A DNA stretch of 64,000 bases, from the NCBI GenBank assembly GCA_938041435.1, contig CALISR010000007.1, positions 62,001 to 126,000 on the forward strand, given 5' to 3'. The DNA is from an uncultured Candidatus Saccharibacteria bacterium (GTDB lineage Bacteria; Patescibacteriota; Saccharimonadia; Saccharimonadales; Saccharimonadaceae). The notes under the pieces are model-generated. The model worked only from the letters and a program-made list of their open reading frames with translations, was not told the origin of the DNA and ran no database searches. Shown here one piece after another: positions 43,403-50,992 of this stretch; positions within the stretch are counted from its first letter, which is position 1, and every line of letters begins with the position of its first letter. A program made the position numbers and the translations under genes.

Positions 43403-44493
43403 ACCCCGTAACTCAGTAATACCAGCCTCTCCTGCTGATGTAACACCAAGCTGACGTACTGTATTGGGACATTACCATCAAGCATCTCTTGAAGCAGTTT
43501 CACCCGTGAAACTGTTGCTGAGCCAAAGAATTCTTCTGCTCGCACCATAGAATCAGGACGCTTATCTCCCATAAGTTCGCCACACCGAGCAAACGTCTCA
43601 TCAGAAACGTCTGATTCGAGAAGTACTTCATAGCGATCAGTCAACCCAGCAGCAAATCTCTGTTGATCAACAGCCATGCTATCAAGCATTGTAAAGACCA
43701 TATCAGCTGAACCATGGTCAATAAGTGCAAGCGAGACGGTGGTACGATCAATACTAGGGTTGTTCTCTATAATACGCTCAAAATCATCCTCATTTAGCCC
43801 TTTATGCCGAGCAATATAACTTACCACTTTTGTAACATCAATACTGTTCCATCTATCTTCCCGCGGGCTATTTATTGCCATAAGTACGTCATCAACATCG
43901 CCATAATCTATCATATGGCACAGCACACTATCTACATCAGCAATCTGCACCTCTTCTCTACGTAAAGCTAAGCCTCCCTCCCCTGCTTCAACCATTCGGT
44001 GTGCTAATTCATCGTTTAATTCTGTAAAGTTTTCCAGGCCAACCTGAGACACCCATTTGTGACCTGCCTGTGTCATGCGCTTTGTGATATCATCATAATC
44101 AATGCCGGGGAATTGTTTGAGCCGAAAAGGCACTGCAATTGAACCAATATCACATATCTGCTGCGCAATAGTGGGGTCAAGTTGACCAAAATACTTAAGG
44201 CCAACCAACAGCGTCACCTCATCTCCAGAGTCAAGCATTTTTTGTGCATCCTCCGTAGTCAAGTCAAGATGCGCAGTCGGCTTAGAATAATCTCGACAGC
44301 TGATATAATCCCGAATCTCCTCAACTGTATGGCTCTTTTGTGCAGATAGCTCAGTCGCGTCAATGCTACATTTTGCTAACGCCGCTGCAATTGGAGGTGC
44401 GTCTTTCTGCTTATTATCTTCCTTGTTTGTATCGGCAGGCATATTTGACTCGTGCAATAGCGTGCGTTTTCTTACTGTCTCTCCATTTGGCAT
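43399..44493 (-). CDS. Orphan helical-repeat protein, AT-rich (cassette gene 1)
   Basis: About 364 residues from the ATG at 44493. After a disordered N-terminus it is a run of short helices, with recurring patterns such as DLTTEDAQKMLDSGDEVTLLVG and the D-x-x-V/L-x-x-M/L-I-x-x-G style, suggesting HEAT- or ARM-like repeats. It has no membrane segment. A strong TTGACA-17-TATTAT promoter lies 6 bases before the start. It is translationally coupled to the next gene, so the two may act together. Function unknown. Confidence 0.62.
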   Translation of the reverse strand: MPNGETVRKRTLLHESNMPADTNKEDNKQKDAPPIAAALAKCSIDATELSAQKSHTVEEIRDYISCRDYSKPTAHLDLTTEDAQKMLDSGDEVTLLVGLKYFGQLDPTIAQQICDIGSIAVPFRLKQFPGIDYDDITKRMTQAGHKWVSQVGLENFTELNDELAHRMVEAGEGGLALRREEVQIADVDSVLCHMIDYGDVDDVLMAINSPREDRWNSIDVTKVVSYIARHKGLNEDDFERIIENNPSIDRTTVSLALIDHGSADMVFTMLDSMAVDQQRFAAGLTDRYEVLLESDVSDETFARCGELMGDKRPDSMVRAEEFFGSATVSRVKLLQEMLDGNVPIQYVSLVLHQQERLVLLSYGV

Positions 44494-44499
44494 GTGACA

Positions 44500-44528
44500 A
44501 TAATAGGATAATTGTAAACCAATGTCAA
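44500..44528 (-). promoter_or_regulatory. Promoter of the AT-rich orphan pair
   Basis: On the minus strand TTGACA (44523-44528), 17 bases, TATTAT (44500-44505), then 6 bases to the ATG at 44493. Confidence 0.72.
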
Positions 44529-44569
44529 TCTGTATATGAACCATCCTTATTGCTCTATAGACACAGCAC

Positions 44570-45133
44570 TTACCTTAGCGATTGAAAATCTGAGACGCTC
44601 CGCACAAAAGCCGCCTTACCTGCCGTATATGCCTCTCTGTTATACCGATACTGTTGCTCCAGCTCGTGTTTGAGTTTGGTATACTCCTCACGCAAGACGC
44701 AGCTACTCCGCAAGCGATCACGAAAGATAACCTTCGGCGATGGCATCGCCTCTGCCTGCTCGACATGGAGGTGGTACTTCTGGCGCAGTAGATCATCCAC
44801 GTCATATCCTTTGCCAAACTCCATCGTCAGTTCCGTCTCAGTATTGGTCATATTTTCGTAGCCAAGCGGGCGAAGCTGCTCTATTAGCCATTGCTTCGCC
44901 CGACTATCAAGCCTATTCACAAGGAGTAGGCTGTCGATAATTGGTTTGGCTGCCAATCCCGGCACCGCTGTGCTACCAATATGCTCGATGGCACACACCC
45001 CATCACCCAGCGTACCACTTACCCGCGCTGCCTCAGCCATGAATAACTGTTGCCACCGTTCATCATATGGCACTACCTCTATAGGAAAGAGCTGGCCAAT
45101 TTCTTCTGGTGTCATGGTGTCAAATTTGCTCAT
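44570..45133 (-). CDS. GrpB family protein (UPF0157, nucleotidyltransferase-like)
   Basis: 187 residues. IEVVPYDERWQQLF, AIEHIGSTAVPGLAAKPIIDSLL and YHLHVEQAEA are hallmarks of the GrpB/UPF0157 family. The G-S-T-x-V-x-G-L plus P-I-I-D pattern is that of a nucleotidyltransferase fold; members have been linked to dephospho-CoA kinase fusions and to resistance genes. Substrate not known. It follows the S51 peptidase by 5 bases. Confidence 0.85.
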   Translation of the reverse strand: MSKFDTMTPEEIGQLFPIEVVPYDERWQQLFMAEAARVSGTLGDGVCAIEHIGSTAVPGLAAKPIIDSLLLVNRLDSRAKQWLIEQLRPLGYENMTNTETELTMEFGKGYDVDDLLRQKYHLHVEQAEAMPSPKVIFRDRLRSSCVLREEYTKLKHELEQQYRYNREAYTAGKAAFVRSVSDFQSLR

Positions 45134-45138
45134 CGTGG

Positions 45139-45720
45139 CTATCTCTCTATCTGAATATACTCACCTTCATGTAGTCGCACTGTTGGCACCGCAGGAAACG
45201 CCGCCGCAAGCGCATCGGCACTTGCAACAGTACGCCGCTCTGCAGGATTATCGGCATTATAGTGGACAACAACATTCATTGGTAAGATGGCCGAACCAGT
45301 ATCAATCCCTTGATGACTCAAAAAATGCTGCGCAAGATAATTCGCTCCAGCTGATGAGCCAATATAAACTTTGCCACGCAGTAGTCGTTCTACCTCAGAG
45401 AAGTCATGGAGTTCTTGCAAGAGTCGGGTTGTCCTACCGCCGTGAACGTAGATAATATGAGCGCGTTGAACTTGCTCAGCAAGACGGCTTTTGCTTGCCA
45501 ATTCTCGTTTCGCCGCAGGAAGATATTGGCTATACCAGCCCGCCCAATCATCAAACTTCTGTTGCCATTCTTCGTGTGGGCTAGCAAAGAACACATCAAG
45601 AACCCTAAGCTCATCTTGCCGATCCGCAAAGAAGTCTTGCAAATAGCTACCAAAGTTACCCACCCAACGCTCTGCGCCACCGCAGAGGATATATGTTGTA
45701 AGGGTCGTTTCTTGCGTCAT
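45139..45720 (-). CDS. Peptidase S51 family protein (dipeptidase E-like)
   Basis: 193 residues of class I amidotransferase-like fold. YVHGGRTTRLLQEL is the substrate-binding loop and GSSAGANYLAQ carries the nucleophilic Ser. Such enzymes cleave Asp-X dipeptides or related peptides in the cytoplasm. It shares a run of small hydrolases (NUDIX, DUF218, NUDIX) placed between the two lepA halves. GAGG lies 6 bases before the ATG. Confidence 0.8.
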   Translation of the reverse strand: MTQETTLTTYILCGGAERWVGNFGSYLQDFFADRQDELRVLDVFFASPHEEWQQKFDDWAGWYSQYLPAAKRELASKSRLAEQVQRAHIIYVHGGRTTRLLQELHDFSEVERLLRGKVYIGSSAGANYLAQHFLSHQGIDTGSAILPMNVVVHYNADNPAERRTVASADALAAAFPAVPTVRLHEGEYIQIER

Positions 45721-45744
45721 ACCGATCCTCTATTAGGTAGAGTA

Positions 45745-46254
45745 TTACCGTTCTTCTATCATCTGCACCACACCCGTCTCGTTATACCTCTGGTAGGCAG
45801 TAAGAATCTGGCGTGTGGCGTCATTCGTATTGAGCTGCAATGCTTCGTCTAGCGAGAACCACTGACCTGTCGCTACTTCCTCAGTATCAGTGTGCGGTGC
45901 CTCACTTTGCCATTGCTTAAGGCAAAACACTACGGTAAATGCTTGGGTGTCGCCATCGGGATAATGATACACTCGTCCTGGGCCAGACTGCGTTGCAAAG
46001 AGTTCGAGGTCGCTGGCGCGCGCAGTAATTCCTGCTTCTTCGCGTAGTTCATGTAGTGCCGCGCTGGTGTAGCTATCACCCTCCTCGACGTGTCCGCCTA
46101 CTGTGCTCCAGCGGTCGAAGGCTTTGGCGTAGATGAGCTTGACGCGCCCTGTTTCATCAACCGGCAAGACATCAACAGTCGTCGTGAGTAATTTCTTATC
46201 CCCAACCTTCTGGCGCAACTGCCACACATACGAGCCAATGTACCCCATATTCAC
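45745..46254 (-). CDS. NUDIX hydrolase 1
   Basis: 169 residues. The NUDIX box GGHVEEGDSYTSAALHELREEAGI is complete in its metal-binding REEAG half, although Asp replaces the first Glu. It hydrolyses some nucleoside diphosphate derivative; the substrate cannot be told. Its start overlaps the DUF218 stop by 4 bases. Confidence 0.85.
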   Translation of the reverse strand: MNMGYIGSYVWQLRQKVGDKKLLTTTVDVLPVDETGRVKLIYAKAFDRWSTVGGHVEEGDSYTSAALHELREEAGITARASDLELFATQSGPGRVYHYPDGDTQAFTVVFCLKQWQSEAPHTDTEEVATGQWFSLDEALQLNTNDATRQILTAYQRYNETGVVQMIEER

Positions 46255-47093
46255 ACTCCCTTCTCTGCCGCCAGCAGATGATCAATGGTACTTTCTATTA
46301 TGATTTTAGCATATTCGTTGAGGATGAGGCGGCGGCCACGGTCGGTTGCTACCCATGTGTCCGCTCTCAAGACTGGGCTTGGCTCAGGGCTTGCGGTAAA
46401 GATCTCTACTGGCCACGGCGCAAATTTATACATATTCATCTCTGCACGGCGAACATTAAATTCACTCGTCACCAGTGTAATACGCCGTGGACGCCACAAC
46501 ATCGCTTCCCAGCAGTCGATGCTACGCTTCACATTGTCTGGGATAGATATTGATCGATCTTCGATGATGATATCTCTTGCCGGGACACCATGGTCTTGAG
46601 CGTACTGCGCCATGCGCCAAGCTTCGGCTGCAGTAACATCCTTGCCATAGGCAACCGCCCAGCGCGGTGAGGCGCCAGCAATCGTTATTTTGGGAGCAAC
46701 ACCAGCATGATACAACTCCACTGCAGTGGCAATTCGCCGATTCTCTGCCGAGCCAAATACCAGCATGACATCCGACCGCCTTGGTGGGTTACCCTTTGCG
46801 AGCACCTCGTAGAGTGTAGCAGCTTCGCTATGATGAGTATGCTGAGCCAAATAATCAGTCAACTGTGCTGTAAACCGATGAAGCTTCGCTATAGTATCAT
46901 CAAAATCGTACACCGCATAATGATCAAAAACAGCTGTATCGATACCAGCGTGATGTGCAATCCGCTTTAGCTCCGCAAACAACCACGGCCGTGCGTCAAG
47001 ATAATCCTGGTGCCGAGCTAACCGTGGCGATTCTTGACCTATCATCGCACGTAGTTCACTGGCTGATGGCAATTCCACACTACTCGTTCGCAC
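46251..47093 (-). CDS. DUF218/YdcF-like protein
   Basis: The 280-residue protein has the DUF218 core: DVMLVFGSAENRRIATAVELYHAG, KITIAGASPRWAV, ITLVTSEFNVRRAEMNMYKF. YdcF-type proteins have been linked to envelope and AdoMet binding. The N-terminal part is helical and unassigned. The GTG at 47093 is chosen because GGAG lies 6 bases before it; a longer frame from 47339 runs antiparallel-unlikely sequence over the upstream NUDIX gene. Confidence 0.75.
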   Translation of the reverse strand: MRTSSVELPSASELRAMIGQESPRLARHQDYLDARPWLFAELKRIAHHAGIDTAVFDHYAVYDFDDTIAKLHRFTAQLTDYLAQHTHHSEAATLYEVLAKGNPPRRSDVMLVFGSAENRRIATAVELYHAGVAPKITIAGASPRWAVAYGKDVTAAEAWRMAQYAQDHGVPARDIIIEDRSISIPDNVKRSIDCWEAMLWRPRRITLVTSEFNVRRAEMNMYKFAPWPVEIFTASPEPSPVLRADTWVATDRGRRLILNEYAKIIIESTIDHLLAAEKGV

Positions 47094-47658
47094 GAGAGTC
47101 TCCTGCTTGCTGGAGGGTGCTGGCGAGCAAAGCCCAGGCAGCGAGCATGGCGTAGTTGGTGATTGCGCCAGTAGCGACCATGCGGTGGATGGTGGTAATT
47201 GGCAGCCACTCCGAAATGATTTGCTCGGTGTCATCTGGCTGGTGTTGATGGTTTGTCCCAGCATATTCGCCGTAGACCACGTGGAGCTTCGCACTGGTGC
47301 GACGATTGTCGGCATAGAGCCAACCACACGCTCGCACACCCGTCATAGCAATGCCCGACTCCTCAGCCAGCTCTCGCTGCGCCGCCGCACACACATCCTC
47401 ACCTGCTTCGATCTTCCCGCCCGGGAACTGATACAACACCTCATCCACCGGGTACGAATACTCTTGCTGCACCAAGATATTGTCACCTCGGCGACACACC
47501 ACGATTACCCCACCATGCCCATGGTAGGGGTGATGGATATACTGGATGGTCTTTCCATTTGGTAGCTCTACTGTATCTTCTGCGACAGTGAGCCGAGGAT
47601 GCTCGAAGAGCGTCCGCGACGACAGCATGCGCCATTTTTGTAGCTGATGTGACGACAT
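47080..47658 (-). CDS. NUDIX hydrolase 2, ADP-ribose pyrophosphatase-like
   Basis: 192 residues. PGGKIEAGEDVCAAAQREL and AEESGI form a standard NUDIX box, and the preceding GVIVVCRRGDNILVQQEYSYPVDEVLYQFP is the ADP-ribose/sugar-nucleotide pyrophosphatase pattern. It probably clears ADP-ribose or similar. It overlaps the DUF218 start. Confidence 0.87.
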   Translation of the reverse strand: MSSHQLQKWRMLSSRTLFEHPRLTVAEDTVELPNGKTIQYIHHPYHGHGGVIVVCRRGDNILVQQEYSYPVDEVLYQFPGGKIEAGEDVCAAAQRELAEESGIAMTGVRACGWLYADNRRTSAKLHVVYGEYAGTNHQHQPDDTEQIISEWLPITTIHRMVATGAITNYAMLAAWALLASTLQQAGDSRANE

Positions 47659-47683
47659 GGTTGGTAAGATATGGATAATAGCT

Positions 47684-48301
47684 TTACCTATTTGACCCTT
47701 TCTTAATAAAATTCATTTTCTTAACCTTAGGGATACGACGACGAGACAACACTGTAACCAGCCACAAACAGCCACTACATAAAACAAATCCAATTGTCGC
47801 AGGAGCAATCACCGCCAGACCAGCTTCACCAGAAAAAGTTATACTCCATAGTAATTTACCGGCAGCCATGAACGCCATTACTGCTACTCCCAACCAGATA
47901 TTTCGCCACCACAATGCCGCTGTTAAGACACTAAAGGATAATGGTATAAGCAATGTGAGGAAAATCTTACCTAATGTCCATTCACCCTGTAAATACTGCT
48001 GCTCAACTTGCAAAAACTGTTGCACCTGTAAATTCGTTTCACTGGGTGGGGCAAACCATCCCATGCTGGTCAAGGTCAAGAATATCACCATCATTATCCC
48101 TGCCCAGCTCCGCCGATAGGCAAACCAGCAAAACGGTATCAAGAATAACGGACGGATGTACCAGCTCAGCTGATTATGGTGCCGCTGCCATAGCCAATCC
48201 CAAAAACTCGGAACAGTAAATGCCACGGCGATGAATAGTATGATCAGGCCAGCAAACAAGATAGCGATGAATGTGTCATACTTTTTTATCACAGCCATCA
48301 T
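47684..48301 (-). CDS. Hypothetical membrane protein following lepA-N
   Basis: A 205-residue protein with about six hydrophobic helices, a short periplasmic-type stretch (PPSETNLQVQQFLQVEQQYLQ) and a basic C-terminus (SRRRIPKVKKMNFIKKGSNR). No family recognised. TGG-TATAGT ends 7 bases before the ATG, so it has its own promoter although it lies only 27 bases after lepA-N. Confidence 0.65.
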   Translation of the reverse strand: MMAVIKKYDTFIAILFAGLIILFIAVAFTVPSFWDWLWQRHHNQLSWYIRPLFLIPFCWFAYRRSWAGIMMVIFLTLTSMGWFAPPSETNLQVQQFLQVEQQYLQGEWTLGKIFLTLLIPLSFSVLTAALWWRNIWLGVAVMAFMAAGKLLWSITFSGEAGLAVIAPATIGFVLCSGCLWLVTVLSRRRIPKVKKMNFIKKGSNR

Positions 48302-48328
48302 ACGATAAACTATACCACTATATTATAA

Positions 48329-49300
48329 CTACTCAAAGTATTTCTTGAGTGTCACCGTATCGCCCACCCGTGCCTCACGCGTCGTCTTCAGGTTGGTGAC
48401 GATGTAGCCGATTTCGCCGGTGCCAAGCAGTGGGTCAGGTTGCATGGTTGGGCTGAGGTGCCCTACTTCCAGAGCAAGGCCGCGGGCGCCGGTGGCCATC
48501 ATAGTGATGTCCGCACCTTTCGGTATCGTGCCGTCTACCACGCGCACGTAGAGGATGACTCCACGGTAGTCATCGTAGTAGCTATCAAAGATCAGGGCGC
48601 GGGTTGGTATACTCGGCGTCTTGCCATCTTGCGCAGCCATGCGCTCAGCCTGCACCGCCAGTGGCGATACTGGTGCCGGGATGCGCTCGACGATAGCCCG
48701 CAGCACCTGCGGCACATTCTGGCCGGTCTTGGCCGAAATATGAATAATATCGCTCTCATCACAACCGAGCAGATTAATCACCTGCTTAGAGACGCGTGGC
48801 ACATCGGCCGCTGGCAGATCAACTTTGTTGAGCACCGGGATGATCGCAAGATCCTGCTCCATCGCGAGATAGACATTGGCCAGCGTCTGCGCCTGAATCC
48901 CCTGGCTGGCATCCACCACCAACACCGCACCTTCGCAGGCCTGCAAGCTACGCGATACTTCGTAGCTAAAGTCGACGTGGCCGGGAGTGTCAATCAAGTT
49001 AAGGTCGTAGGCGCCAGGCTGGGGCACGGTATTATCGCTTTGGCTTCGTTTCGATGCTGACCCACTCGTTGTCTGCACACTGGTAGGGTTTGTATTGTCC
49101 GCACTATACTCATACTTCATCCGCACTGGAGCGAGCTTGATGGTAATCCCCTTCTCGCGCTCCAGATCCATACTATCCAGCAATTGCTGCTTCATATCCC
49201 GCTTGGTAACGGTACCTGTCAGCTCCATCATGCGGTCGGCCAAGGTACTCTTGCCGTGGTCGATATGGGCGATGATGCAGAAATTACGGATATGTTCCAT
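48329..49300 (-). CDS. lepA: Elongation factor 4 (LepA), separate N-terminal half with GTPase domain
   Basis: 323 residues covering the GTPase and domain II. G1 is AHIDHGKST (11-19), G3 is DTPGH (104-108) and G4 is NKVD. An extra segment of about 30 polar residues (66-96, Ser/Thr/Asn/Gln-rich) is inserted between the switch I strand and G3, absent from normal LepA. The frame ends with VGDTVTL plus KKYFE and a TAG, precisely at the domain II/III boundary. Domains III, V and the C-terminal domain are encoded 6.6 kb away at 40748-41707. It follows murJ by 3 bases. Confidence 0.94.
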   Translation of the reverse strand: MEHIRNFCIIAHIDHGKSTLADRMMELTGTVTKRDMKQQLLDSMDLEREKGITIKLAPVRMKYEYSADNTNPTSVQTTSGSASKRSQSDNTVPQPGAYDLNLIDTPGHVDFSYEVSRSLQACEGAVLVVDASQGIQAQTLANVYLAMEQDLAIIPVLNKVDLPAADVPRVSKQVINLLGCDESDIIHISAKTGQNVPQVLRAIVERIPAPVSPLAVQAERMAAQDGKTPSIPTRALIFDSYYDDYRGVILYVRVVDGTIPKGADITMMATGARGLALEVGHLSPTMQPDPLLGTGEIGYIVTNLKTTREARVGDTVTLKKYFE

Positions 49301-49303
49301 ACG

Positions 49304-50974
49304 CTAGCGTTTCCAGTTCCAGCCAAGATTAATTCGCCCAAAGAAGATCTGCCGCAACCGATTAAGCACTGGCTCGGCCTCTTTAAGCCTTAGTCGCCGG
49401 CTGAACCATATATAAACCGCAAAGCTCACTACTGTGATCATAATAAACTTTGGGAAAGCGAGGAAGAAACTCTTATCGTTTGTGCCAAAGGGGATCATTA
49501 CCACGCTCAGGTAAGCAGCTAACCCAGTTGGCACCGCAGCGATGACCATCTTGTAGATGCTATTAACGAAGCTGCGGTCAAACAGCCTCGGCATACGCCG
49601 CCCCATGAAGAAGAAGAGGATAATCACCTCTACCACGGCAGTGATAGACTGCGCCCAAGCCAGGCCATAGCCTGGATTCTGGTTCTTGGACCAGAGATTC
49701 ACCAGGATAATCGCCAGGATAATGTTAAACCCAATCGCAAAGAACGAGATATAAAGCGGGGTCTTGGTATCTTGCTGCGCATAGAAGCTACGTGCTGCAA
49801 TATGATAAATCGTGCGGAAAAATATCGTTAAAACCAGTACTCCAAGAAAACCAGATATCACTGGGTCACCCCCGTTATAGATAAAGCTCACCACATAGCC
49901 TCGTGCAAAGTAGGTAATAACCGCTACTGGCAATGCCAGCCAAATAATTACCCGGATCATCACCTGCAATTCTTTGCGGAAGAGATCCTCGCGCCCCGCC
50001 CCGAGGTGCTCTGTCATTTGTGGGAAGGCGGCATTGCTAATCGCCACACCAATCAAATTCACTGGCATCAACGACAATGACGACGCCTGTTGGTAAGCTC
50101 GCACCGTCCCATCAGCCATGCGCGAAGCGAGGTTTGTCTCCACAAGACCATTGAAGTAGTCAATCCCTTGGTCGAGTGAGCGCGTCCGCAGCAGACGCAG
50201 CACCTGGCGAAAGCTCTTGTTCTTGCGCTTGATTATAAAGCGATAGTCAAAGTCTAAGCCAAGCAGGCCAATCGAGCTAACAATCAACTGCAGCACCGAG
50301 CCTAGCACCACGCCCAATGCTACACCCATAATGCCGCCATCAAACACCTGCCAGCCAAAGATGTTAATACCGTTCGTAAAGAAGGTCGCACCGATGATAA
50401 TGCCGATGTTGTAGATCGTTGGCGCCAGCGCATAGAAGGTAAAGCGCCCAATCGCCTGCTGCATACTAGCAATGACGGTAGAGATAGAGAAGAGGAATGG
50501 GTTGACGGCAATCACGCGCATCATACTCACTGCTAGGCTCCGCCCCGACTCGCTGAGCCCCGGCCCCACCACAACATTCACGAGCGGCTCGGCAAAGATC
50601 ATAATCAAAATACTTGCCGCTAAGGTGGTGAGCGCTAAGAAGTTGATCAAGCTCGAGCTCAAATCCCATGCCGACTGCTTATTGCCTGACGCCAAGCGCT
50701 GATTAAACACCGGTATAAAGGATACGCTCAGTGCCCCAGACACCAGCACAAAGAACATGAAGTCGGGGATAGTAAAGGCTACGGTATAGGCATCAGCACC
50801 CACTTTGTAGGTGTCGTAGTACATGCCGTTGATGAGCCGTTCACGGTACATCCCCAAGACGCTCGACAGCAGTGTTGAGCCCGCGAGTAGGGCAGCAGCA
50901 TTCTTGATGTTTAGTTTGCTATTTGCTTTGGCGACGACTGAGCGGACACGCCGACGATTTGCTCCATGTGCCAC
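49304..50974 (-). CDS. murJ: Lipid II flippase MurJ (MviN)
   Basis: A 556-residue MOP-superfamily flippase with about 14 helices that moves lipid II across the membrane. Signatures include LLSSVLGMYRERL near the N-terminus, the VSGALSVSFIPVF region, QGIDYFNGLVETNLASRM and RSFYAQQDTKTPLYIS. The GTG start has GGGAGG 7 bases before it. It lies between ftsH and lepA-N with 18- and 3-base gaps, so the three are one operon. Confidence 0.94.
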   Translation of the reverse strand: MAHGANRRRVRSVVAKANSKLNIKNAAALLAGSTLLSSVLGMYRERLINGMYYDTYKVGADAYTVAFTIPDFMFFVLVSGALSVSFIPVFNQRLASGNKQSAWDLSSSLINFLALTTLAASILIMIFAEPLVNVVVGPGLSESGRSLAVSMMRVIAVNPFLFSISTVIASMQQAIGRFTFYALAPTIYNIGIIIGATFFTNGINIFGWQVFDGGIMGVALGVVLGSVLQLIVSSIGLLGLDFDYRFIIKRKNKSFRQVLRLLRTRSLDQGIDYFNGLVETNLASRMADGTVRAYQQASSLSLMPVNLIGVAISNAAFPQMTEHLGAGREDLFRKELQVMIRVIIWLALPVAVITYFARGYVVSFIYNGGDPVISGFLGVLVLTIFFRTIYHIAARSFYAQQDTKTPLYISFFAIGFNIILAIILVNLWSKNQNPGYGLAWAQSITAVVEVIILFFFMGRRMPRLFDRSFVNSIYKMVIAAVPTGLAAYLSVVMIPFGTNDKSFFLAFPKFIMITVVSFAVYIWFSRRLRLKEAEPVLNRLRQIFFGRINLGWNWKR

Positions 50975-50992
50975 TGATATACCTCCCTGCTC

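Noticed and set aside
46251..47339. Full 362-residue frame for the DUF218 protein
   Set aside because: Its first 80 residues overlap the NUDIX gene out of frame, are low in recognisable structure, and a GTG with a good ribosome site exists at 47093.
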